64,000 nucleotides of DNA from Candidula unifasciata. Lineage: Eukaryota > Mollusca > Gastropoda > Stylommatophora > Geomitridae. Position 1 is the stretch's first letter, and every line of letters begins with the position of its first letter. The position numbers were made by a program, and so were the translations under genes. Positions 1 through 9,419 of this stretch are shown here, piece by piece. The notes below the pieces were generated by a model that did no database searches, had not been told where the DNA came from, and saw nothing but the letters and a program-made list of their open reading frames with translations. The stretch is from contig CAJHNH020000819.1 in the NCBI GenBank assembly GCA_905116865.2, forward strand, positions 220,001-284,000. The letters are read 5' to 3'.

Positions 1-539
1 TATCCAAGAAAACAGCCATATTGGCTCTTTAAGTACTTTAACATTAGCTGCACTTGGTACCCACAAGAGAAGGGAAGGAATTTTAGATGTCTATCATACT
101 TAATGAATTATTAGACAGGGCAAGTGATTCCTCCGTCATCTACCTTCTCCCGGTGTTATTATTAATAATTAAAGAATTATTATATTATTTTAGCCCCCAC
201 CAAATGGTATTCTATCCTAACAGTTTAATTAAACATGTAAGAACAGACATTTGGAATTTAACAAACTATGTAGTTTAAAACTTGACATACAGCTTTATTT
301 ACTACAATGAAATTCCCAGTTTGTTGATTTACACAAACAGTGACTGGTTAATGAAAGTGATACGCTTCAGCGAGATAAACAGCTCGGGGTTTAGAGTGGT
401 ATGATAATGATGATAAAAGGTTAACATAAAGGGGTTAACTCAACTTATAAGCCTCTGACAGCCGTGAGGAACTGTCAAGCTTGTCCAACTCTTCCTTGCC
501 TGTTGTCTGCCTGTTTCAGCTTATTCTCCACTTCCTCCC

Positions 540-610
540 CACCTCGTTCTCCACATCGTTCTCCACCTCGTTCTAAACCTCGTTCTCCACCTCGTTCTCC
601 ACCTCGTTCC
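540..610. repeat. 12-bp tandem repeat
   Basis: About six imperfect copies of a CACCTCGTTCTC unit. Confidence 0.7.
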
Positions 611-2174
611 CAGCTGGCCGAGTCTAACACAATGTAGTCTCTTTCATGGACTGATCGTCACATGGGCGCTGTAATTATGGAAACAAAACACATACGTGTA
701 GTATCTTGACTTACACTAAGAATACATGTATTAATTAAGATAACATATAATAATAAAATATCCCATCACTCCTCCTCATATTCCACATCCTCTCCAGTCT
801 AGTCTGAAGGTCTTTTTGTCTTACATGGGCGTCACATATCCTGCCTTCCCTCAAATGCTATGTCATGATAGTTGACTTTCTAAGTCTGTTGTCCGTCATC
901 AATCAGACTTCCAACTGGCTGACATTGATATTACATGACCACGTGGAGCAGGTTATGTGCTAAAAACTCAAACAATTTATATGTGCACTCTGTCCTGAAT
1001 ATTATCTTTCAGTGACAGTAAATACTGTACACCCATCATTCTCCCCCTGGGGTTATAAATCCCCTGTTTAGTTGAACACATTAAGTGAGCACATGGTGGG
1101 CACACAAAACGTAACAGCATCCCTGCACATATGGGCATCATGGAAACAATATAATTACATTTCATTATATCAAATGTCATTGTTCACATCTTATTTTCTA
1201 CACATGAAAACATACACTGAAAAACATGTGACACAAACATACAGGAAATAGGAATAGTTTAGCAGTTCCCTAACTTGAGATACTGAGATACTGAATACTC
1301 ACACAGAACTATTTCAAGCAGAATGTGCAGACAAATTAGGAAAAGGTAGTATAGACTAAGCTTAACTCCCTAACCTATGTATACAAGATTAAAATTAATA
1401 TTTTCTCTCACCTGGGAACTTTTCCATCTATCGCCAAACCAGAGTACGACAGTAAAATATACCTTTACGTCGACCTATGTTTGTTTGCCGGCAGGCTGCG
1501 ATTAATGACGGGAATTCCACAGGCTTGAAGTATAAGTATCAATCTATGATCCAAATTAAACTCCTCCCTTTCCTGGGTTCTGCCCAACCCTCAAGACGAT
1601 GACTTAAGCTCCGCCTCCGGAGTACTTCTCAGATCAAATTGGCTAACCAGTGATCTGTCACTCACAGTGAACGGCCTACAGTACGACATTGACCAAGATA
1701 AAACATTCCTAATTGCCAAACACCTGTTCTCCCCAGAATTACACTGACGTGTTAAACTTTAAACTTCTCGTCGCCTCTATGTCTACAGTCCGCTCAATTC
1801 GTGTTAGGTAATCTTTTATGACCTACGGTCCAGCTCAGGTGTGATGCTAAGTTCCCCGTTCGCTGGCCTCTACAGTCTGGTCAGGAGATAACATTCTGAC
1901 ACTGGCATGAGAATAGAATTCCTAGCTACAGTGTAAAGTTTTAGGTAATATTACCCAAGGTTCAGTCGCTTTGTCTGGACTAAGGACTGGAAACGTTTAA
2001 ATCAATACGGTTTAAAGTAACATTTGGTTTAAGGGCATAGTCTCTTGTCTCTCAATAACCAGAAGAACTTATTACAAGTACTAACTTCTGGAATCACTGA
2101 GATCGTATCGTGACAGCCTCGAACCTTCCTTTCGTGGCTTCTTCTTACAATACATGCTGTGAAGGGTTGGCACC

Positions 2175-2505
2175 CATCACTATCCGCCATCTTCTATTTC
2201 GTGTACTTTCAGTAGAACTGACATAGATGATCTTCCTTTCATAGTCCATGCCATGTGGCGTTGATAGTCGTGTCTATTCACAACCTTCTATGTCGTGTAC
2301 CTTCTATCAGTTATAACACAGGTGCTCTTTCCGGTCGAGGCCTTTCATGGTCCATGCGTGTGTCGTTGTTAGTCACGTTTATCCACAGTAATCTGTCTCA
2401 TGTACTTTTAATTAATTATGGCACAGATTGTCTATCATAGCCCATGCCATTGACTTGGCAGTCATAACTATTCACAACCTTCTGTCTCGTGTACTTGATG
2501 TCAAA
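2175..2505. repeat. Degenerate ~100-bp tandem repeat, about three copies
   Basis: Recurrent blocks resembling CTTCTgTcTCGTGTACTT, then a 'catagcccatgcca'-like block, recur at roughly 2190, 2285, 2390 and 2480. The copies are strongly diverged. Confidence 0.55.
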
Positions 2506-2647
2506 CTGTCCAGCATCTTTTTTTCTCGGTTTCCGTCTGGTGCTGTAATTTCCAACTTTTCACGAAGTGTCCTGCACTAGTCAGCTTCAAACAGCAGAGT
2601 GGTACTACTAATACATGAGTACAAACTAAGCGCCACTCATTGGCAGC

Positions 2648-2900
2648 TTACTGTCCACTCACTGTCCACTAACTGTGCACTCACTGTCCGCTCACTCTCC
2701 GATTACTGTTCCCTCACTGTCTGCTCACTGTGCACTCACTGTCTGCTCACTGTCCACTTACTGTGCAGTCACTGTCCACTCACTGTCAACTCACTGTCGG
2801 CTCACTGTCCATTGTATGTACACACACTGTCCAGTCACTGTCCGCTCACTGGTCATTCGCTGTCCACTCACTGTTCACTCACTGTCCACTTACTGTCGAC
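2648..2900. repeat. 11-bp minisatellite (CTCACTGTCCA)n
   Basis: About 23 imperfect copies end just before the exon A splice acceptor and supply part of its pyrimidine-rich tract. The overlapping open frames here (HSLSTHC-type) are products of the repeat. Confidence 0.85.
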
Positions 2901-2915
2901 TTGTCCCGTCTACAG

Positions 2916-3029
2916 GCACAGAGGCACGGCTTCAATGGTCCAGTGTGTGGGCCCAAGCCTACAGAGAAACGTTATGTGGAGTTTACAGACGAACAGTTGA
3001 AGGCTGGAGAGACTATCATTGGGCTGCAG
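2916..3029 (+). CDS. Calponin-repeat gene, exon A: post-CH linker
   Basis: This 114-base exon (38 codons, phase 0 to 0) lies between a tctacag acceptor and a CAG|gtaaac donor. It encodes AQRHGFNGPVCGPKP... ending at IIGLQ, the conserved bridge between the CH domain and the first calponin repeat in calponin/transgelin proteins. An 11-bp minisatellite runs to within about 15 bases of the acceptor. Confidence 0.85.
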
Positions 3030-4710
3030 GTAAACACGGCCACTTTTCCTATTCAGAGGTTTTTATTGTACGACTGCAGTTGCTTGTTGCTGTCTTACTA
3101 ATACTACTGCTGTCATATTACTCCTGTCATACTATTTCTTCTTCTTCGACTACAACTACTTTCATATTACTACTAAGACTGTCATATTACTAGGTAAAAT
3201 TACTACTATTGTCATGCTACTACTACGGTCGTGCTACTACCAATACGACTTCTACTGCTATTCTACTACTTCTACTGTTATATTACTACTAGGGCTGTAC
3301 CGAATATTCGCTTCGTATTTGCTTCGGGACCGAATAGTGGACCTGTTGACTATTCGGTATTCGGCCGAATAGTTGCGGTCGGGCCGAATACTAATAGTAG
3401 TTACCTTACACCCGCTTCTGCATACACGGCCTTAATGCTGTGAAAACATGGAACGATTGGTTTTGTTGAAAGCTAATAAAGCTTTCCTGCAATAACTAAG
3501 CTGTCAGTGACAATTTCCCAGTTTAGTTACTTGTTATAATACTTAGGATTCATTCATTACTAGTTATTAGTTACCACAAACTGACTGAAGGATGCAAAAC
3601 ATATAATGTTTTTAAATGTTAACTATTCTGTACGAATACTAACTAGACATGGAAAGGCCACATCCAAGTAGATATAATGAAAATCAAACGAACAGAAACA
3701 TAACTACTTGGGTGCAAACTTCAACTGCTCCAACATGTTTAGAGAAGAAAAACAATCTAGAATACGATCTAGAAATAAAGTATACTATGCCCTTCAACAT
3801 CTGCTAAAGTCAAAGTCTCTGTCTCGCAAAACCGAGATCAAAATATATAAAACGTTGATAGGACCAGTCTTTTATTTGGCTCCGCAACTTGAAGCAGAAA
3901 TAAAAGAGATGAGGCCTTATTACAGGTTTTTGAAAACAGACTTATGGCAAATCTTTGGACCCATCAAAGATGCTAACAGCGGGGAATGGAGAGTGAGAAG
4001 CAACAACGTAATACATAATCTGTTTAAATCACCATTGATCACTGGCATGATGAGAGCTAACAGACTAAAATAGTTGGGGCGTATTGAAAGAATGTCAGAT
4101 GACAGAGAAGTAAAAACTGTATACACCTGAGAGAGAAATAGGCGTTGGCCACAAAGCAAACAAAAAAAAATTTCGGGAGATAATGTCCAGCCACACTGCA
4201 AATAATTGGTATCACAAATTGTGAAGATAATGCTAGCCAGAGAGAGGAATGGAGACGAGTGATATCTGCAGCAGTAAACCTCAAGGGCTCAGAATTCTAA
4301 AGAAGAAGATGACTATTCTGTGCTACTTTATGTGAAGTAAAAGTTCAGCGTACATTTGTCATTGTGAATGTGTTGTTCCTTTTTTTCTTAAAGATATATT
4401 TTATACACTATACACTATTCGTATTCGTGTTCGTATTCGGCCGAATATTTGGTCCCGTTATTCGTATTCGGCCGAATAGTAAAAACCACTATTCGGTACA
4501 GCCCTAATTACTACTACTATCATATTGCTATGACTTACATATTACTATGTTAAACTACTACTACTGTCATGTTAATACTACTACGACTTCTACTGTCATT
4601 CTACTACTACTGTCATACTACTACTATTGTCATATTACTACTGTTAAATTACTACTGTCATACTACTACTACTATCATACAACAACAACAACAACAACAA
4701 CAACTACTAC

Positions 4711-4765
<55 letters not shown>

Positions 4766-7700
4766 GTCTTACTACTACTGCTGCTACTACTGCTACCTCT
4801 ACGGCTACGTCTACTACTACGATAATGACAACGACGACAGTGCTATTACTACCATCACCGCTACGATTATTCCTACTGCTGTTGCTGATGTTGCTTTTAC
4901 TACTGTTACTGCAACCATCACCACAGTCAGTTCTAAACTGGTTTACTGTGCTACTATTACTACCGCCACTACTGCTGTTTCTACTACTACTACCAACATC
5001 ATTACGACTACTAGTTATGTTACACATATGTCAGGGTTACAACTTACTGCACACTTTGTTACAGGCTGGAACCAACAAACTGGCCTCACAAGCTGGTATG
5101 ACAAGTATGGGAGCAACCAGGCACGTGGCAGACATTAGGGCTGATAACTGTGTCAAGGAAGGTCAAGGCGTTATTGGGCTTCAGGCAGGGTCCAACAAAT
5201 TCGCCTCACAGGCTGGTAAGTATCGTGGTTGTCTCTTCTGTGTCTAGAGTAGCTAATGTGGCTTGTGCTGTAGGACCAGTGTTGCCACTTTTCTTTGACA
5301 AAAAATATCCAAAACGGTGTCAAAAAATAAATAAAACAAACTGAAATGTTGCAGCTCAATATATATTTTAAGCATTGAAACCACACAAAATATTATGTAT
5401 AATTCATTTATAGTACTCTGATGTACGTTTGGATCCCCGCTGGTGTCATGAAGTTCTTGCACTGTCTAGAAGTTATCAATGGAAGAGACAGAAGCATTTG
5501 TGGAAATATGTGTGGATGATATCTTGTCCACAATTTTCATGCAGACTATGTCTTTTATCTCCTCCAGGTATGTCTTTCGGATCAGTGAGGCACGTGTCCG
5601 ACATTCGAGCTGACGACCAGTGCAGGGAAGGCCAAGGCATCATCACCCTGCAGTCAGGAACTAACAAGTTTGCGTCCCAAAAGGGCATGACGGGTTTCGG
5701 AGCGGCCAGACATATCGCTGACACAAGGGTTGAGGATATCACACCGGACAGTCACGCCGTCATTGGGCTCCAGGCTGGATCCAACAAGTTTGCCTCGCAG
5801 AAAGGCATGCAGAGTTTCGGGGCTGTCAGGCATGTCTCTGATATCCGAGCTGACAACATTCTCCAGGAGGGGCAGGGTGTGCTCTCTCTGCAGTCTGGGA
5901 CGAACAGATATGAGTCACAAAAGGGCATGACATCCTTTGGCGCTGTAAGACATATTGCAGACAAGCGCATTGATGACATGGATCAAATTGGTCAAAGCAT
6001 TGTCAGACTGCAGGCTGGAACCAATAAAATGGATTCTCAGAAAGGCATGTCCGCGTTTGGATCTGTGAGACACGTTTCTGACATCAAAGCAGATGATATC
6101 AACCAAGAAGCACATGGAGTCATCGGTCTGCAGGCAGGATCCAACAAGTACGCTTCACAGAAAGGTATGACAAGTTTTGGCGCCGTGAGACACGTATCTG
6201 ACATACGCGCTGACGAAATAAATCCTGAAGCACATGGTGTTATCGGTCTGCAGTCCGGATCTAACAAGTTCGCTTCCCAGAAAGGCATGACAAGCTTTGG
6301 AGCTGTCCGACACGTTTCTGACATCCGCGCTGATGAGATGTCACCTGAGGGTCAAACTGTTCTCAGTTTGCAAGCTGGAACTAACAAGTTTGAATCACAG
6401 AAAGGCATGACTTCGTTTGGGTCCGTGAGACACGTTTCTGACATCCGCGCTGACGATATCAACCCACAGGGACACGGAGTCATTGGTCTTCAAGCAGGAT
6501 CCAACAAGCATGCCTCTCAGAAAGGCATGACAAGCTTTGGGTCTGTGAGACACGTGTCTGACATCCGCGCTGATGAGATTAATCCAGAAGGACATGGTGT
6601 CATCGGTCTTCAGGCGGGATCCAACAAGTTTGCTTCACAGAAAGGCATGACCAGCTTTGGATCTGTCCGACACGTATCTGACATCCGCGCTGATGAGATC
6701 AACCCCGAAGCCCATGGTGTCATTGGGCTGCAGTCAGGATCCAACAAGTTTGCTTCACAGAAAGGCATGACCAGCTTCGGGTCAGTAAGACACGTTTCTG
6801 ATATCCCAACGGAGGAAATGAACATGGCAAGTGAGGGCATCGTTCGACTTCAGTCAGGAACAAACAAGATGGATTCGCAGAAAGGCATGAGAGGATTCGG
6901 ATCCGTGAGACACGTTTCTGACATCAAAGCTGACGATATCAACCCAGAAGCTCACGGAGTCATCGGTCTGCAAGCAGGATCAAACAAATTCGCCTCCCAG
7001 AAAGGTATGACAGGGTTTGGGTCTGTGAGACATGTTTCAGATATCCGAGCTGATGACATCAATCCAGAGGCACACGGAGTCATTGGCCTTCAGGCAGGAT
7101 CTAATAAATATGCCTCCCAGAAAGGCATGACTAGCTTTGGAGCTGTCCGACACGTTTCTGACATCCGCGCTGATGAGATGTCACCTGAGGGTCAAACTGT
7201 TCTCAGTTTGCAAGCTGGAACTAACAAGTTTGAATCGCAAAAAGGCATGACTTCATTTGGGTCCGTGAGACACGTTTCTGACATCCGCGCTGACGATATC
7301 AATCCACAGGGACACGGAGTCATTGGTCTTCAAGCAGGATCCAACAAGCATGCCTCCCAGAAAGGCATGACAAGCTTTGGGTCTGTGAGACACGTGTCTG
7401 ACATCCGCGCTGATGAGATTAATCCAGAAGGTCATGGTGTCATCGGTCTTCAGGCGGGAACCAACAAGTTTGCTTCACAGAAAGGCATGACCAGCTTTGG
7501 ATCTGTCCGACACGTATCTGACATCCGCGCTGATGAGATCAACCCCGAAGCCCATGGTGTCATTGGGCTGCAGTCAGGATCCAACAAGTTTGCTTCACAG
7601 AAAGGCATGACCAGCTTCGGGTCAGTAAGACACGTTTCTGATATCCCAACGGAGGAAATGAACATGGCAAGTGAGGGCATCGTTCGACTTCAGTCAGGAA

Positions 7701-9419
7701 CAAACAAGATGGATTCGCAGAAAGGCATGAGAGGATTCGGATCCGTGAGACACGTTTCTGACATCAAAGCTGATGATATCAACCCAGAAGCTCACGGAGT
7801 CATCGGTCTGCAAGCAGGATCAAACAAATATGCGTCGCAAAAGGGAATGACAAGTTTCGGAGCAGTCAGACATATTTCAGACATCCGCGCCGATGATCTA
7901 GACCAGAAAGGTCAGGGAGTTCTGAGTTTACAAACCGGTACAAACCTGTTTGATTCACAAAAGGGAATGACCGCCTTTGGGGCGGTCAGACACATCTCTG
8001 ACATCCGCGCTGACCAGATCGCACCCGATTCTAATGCCTACATTGGTCTTCAGGCCGGCACCAACAAATTTGCCTCCCAGAAAGGAATGTCAAGCTTCGG
8101 AGCAGCCCGCCATGTTTCCGATATTCGAGCAGATGATATGAGCCAGGAGGGCCAAGGAGTCATCGGACTACAGGCTGGCTCCAATAAGTTTGCTTCACAG
8201 TCTGGAATGACTGCAATGGGATCCGTGAGACATGTTTCAGACACCCATGTCGAGAATATGTCTCAGGAAGCGCAGGGCGTCATCGGTTTGCAAGCCGGTT
8301 CCAATAAGTTTGCCTCCCAGAAGGGCATGACCGCAATCGGAGCTGTCAGACACGTCGCAGACACCAGAGTGGAAGACATGACTCAAGAAGGACAAGGCGT
8401 CATTGGCCTACAGGCTGGGTCTAATAAGTTCGCCTCCCAGTCTGGGATGACCGGATTCGGAGCTGTCAGACACATTGCAGACACAAGAGTCGAAGATATG
8501 ACTCAGGAAGGACATGGCGTCATCGGATCACAGGCTGGGTCTAACAAATATGCCTCCCAAAAGGGTATGACCGCTATGGGAGCTGTCAGGCACGTCGCTG
8601 ATACCCGAGTGGAAAACATGACCCAGGAAGGACAGGGTGTCATTGGACTACAGTCTGGATCCAACAAGTTTGCCACACAGAAAGGTAGGTAATGTGACCC
8701 CTCCAGGATTGCAGACCGCAGGAATAACACCTCAAGTATGAGAATCCTACTAGTAAAATCCTTGAAACCCTGTTCAACCTCATAGCAGTTATATTGGGGC
8801 TCCTAGTTGTTACATGTTAACCCGAAGGTCGGACCGAGTGCGCAATGTTGAACACACAGAAAGGTAAGTGTGGCCTCGGTGTGCGTCTGCTGTTTCCCCT
8901 TACGTATCTCAGTAGGTTTCTGAGTGTCTTCAGCTGGGTGTCTTCGCGGGAACATGCGTGACTCTGTTACTTCTTCAAGTGAACATTCAAGCCAGTGATT
9001 TAACCAACACGAACTTTCGAAGTCTTTGTGTTTTTTAGACACTAACATTCAAATCTGTGTGTTATCTAGACACTAACATTCAAAATCTTTGTGTTATCTA
9101 GACACTAAGTTTCAAAATCTGTGTTATCTAGCCATGAACAGTCAAAATCTTTGTGTTGTCTAGACATGATCAGTCAAAATCTTTGTGTTGTCTAGACATG
9201 AACAGTCAAAATCTTTGTTTCATTTAGAAACGAACATTCAAATCTGTGTTGCTGCCTAGACATGAAGNNNNNNNNNNNNNNNNNTCTGCTTGTATGTCTG
9301 TTTATCTATCTTCATCTATTCATTTAATCATTATCTCTCTAGGACAAGCCAACGTCAACCAGGAACCTTCAGCTTTACTGAACGGAGCCGAGGGGACACT
9401 CATCGATTCAGTGGCTTGA
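2916..9419 (+). CDS. Calponin/transgelin-type protein with 28 calponin-like modules (3' four exons; 5' end outside window)
   Basis: The gene model joins 2916-3029, 5065-5215, 5568-8684 and 9343-9419. Coding length is 3459 bases (1152 residues plus stop), and every junction keeps phase (0, 1, 1). The first exon matches the linker after the CH domain of transgelin/calponin (FNGPVCGPKPTEK, then FTDEQLKAGETIIGLQ). The rest is a chain of modules of the form GLQ-A/S-G-S/T-NK-x-A-SQ-x-G-M, the calponin-family CLIK repeat, at a 40-residue period. Family knowledge: such modules (calponin, nematode UNC-87 with seven) bind actin filaments side-on and stabilise them in muscle, so a cytoplasmic muscle role is inferred. 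No CH domain is seen in 1-2915, so upstream exons are presumably outside the window. The protein has far more modules than the calponins or UNC-87. It ends in a short acidic tail, LLNGAEGTLIDSVA. Family assignment is firm; the exact orthologue is not. Confidence 0.9.
3290..4506. mobile_element. hAT-like non-autonomous DNA transposon
   Basis: The terminal inverted repeats begin TAGGGCTGTACCGAATA at 3290 and end with the complement (attcggtacagccCTA) at 4506. Subterminal regions are rich in palindromic ATTCGGCCGAATA motifs on both sides. An identical 8-base flank, ATTACTAC, sits at 3282-3289 and 4507-4514, the target-site length of hAT elements. The flanks are themselves (TAC)-rich, so the duplication alone is weak; the inverted termini carry the call. 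No transposase frame is visible. It lies in the intron between calponin exons A and B. Confidence 0.75.
3690..4310 (+). pseudogene. LINE reverse transcriptase C-terminal relic nested in the hAT element
   Basis: The frame at 3708-4073 encodes NKVYYALQHLLKSKSLSRK, TEIKIYKTLIGPV, then a WQIFGPIKDANSGEWRVRSN block. This is the post-RT region of LINE ORF2 proteins (the ...KTLIRPVLTYG... and ...GPV...WR.R.N motifs). It is broken after NRLK and has no RT core. Confidence 0.6.
4502..4860. repeat. (TAC)n/(CAA)n microsatellite
   Basis: Interrupted TACTAC arrays with a CAA block at 4679-4703 lie in the calponin intron. Simple ACTACT-type sequence also precedes the hAT element from about 3090. Confidence 0.85.
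5065..5215 (+). CDS. Calponin-repeat gene, exon B: modules 1 and 2
   Basis: This 151-base exon starts in phase 0 after tgttacag and ends in phase 1 at GCTG|gtaagt. It encodes AGTNKLASQAGM, a spacer, then VIGLQAGSNKFASQAG. Joined to the preceding IIGLQ it completes module 1, and the split Gly codon joins the GM that opens the long exon. Confidence 0.9.
5568..8684 (+). CDS. Calponin-repeat gene, exon C: 26 modules in one exon
   Basis: This 3117-base exon lies between a cctccag acceptor and an AAAG|gtaggt donor and is open throughout. It holds 26 units of 40 residues (the first has 39), so the DNA period is 120 bp. A typical unit reads GMTSFGSVRHVSDIRAD, a variable acidic stretch, then VIGLQAGSNKFASQK. 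Unit 3 has NR and unit 20 has NL in place of NK. Units 6-12 reappear as units 13-19 at 840-bp spacing. The open frame extends upstream to 5429, but that part is intron: it lacks repeat homology and the exon B splice requires 5568. Confidence 0.92.
8698..8810 (+). mobile_element. SINE family D copy (partial)
   Basis: This shares CCCCTCCAGGATTGC, an ACCTCAAG-TATGAGAATC block and GAAACCCTGTTCAACC with the copies at 35235 and 35684. It lies 14 bases after the donor of the 26-module exon. Confidence 0.6.
9026..9267. repeat. 32-bp tandem repeat, about eight copies, ending in the assembly gap
   Basis: The unit is TGTGTTGTCTAGACATGAAC followed by AGTCAAAATCTT. The array runs directly into the N run, so its true length is unknown. 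Confidence 0.8.
9268..9284. other. Assembly gap (17 N)
   Basis: A run of 17 undetermined bases lies in the last intron of the calponin-repeat gene. Confidence 0.99.
9343..9419 (+). CDS. Calponin-repeat gene, terminal exon
   Basis: After a pyrimidine-rich acceptor (ttatctctctag) the frame completes the split Gly codon and reads QANVNQEPSALLNGAEG, then TLIDSVA and tga at 9417-9419. It is 77 bases long and in phase with the donor at 8684. The last exon being this close downstream, and in phase, supports it as the true C-terminus. Confidence 0.8.

Larger units (their letters stand above)
1..2915. other. Upstream intron or flank of calponin-repeat gene
   Basis: No exon or CH-domain coding sequence could be recognised here on either strand. 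The visible structure is limited to the repeats at 540-610, 2175-2505 and 2648-2900. Confidence 0.5.

Noticed and set aside
2599..3193. Three overlapping open frames of HSLSTHC-type sequence
   Set aside because: They are produced by the 11-bp minisatellite. Only the stretch 2916-3029 in one frame is a real exon.
5429..5567. Upstream extension of the large calponin frame
   Set aside because: It has no repeat homology and lies before the acceptor at 5566-5567; the exon B phase fits only 5568.
5476..8730. Many minus-strand frames opposite the calponin exon
   Set aside because: They are shadows of the 120-bp repeat, which is a multiple of three, on the opposite strand.
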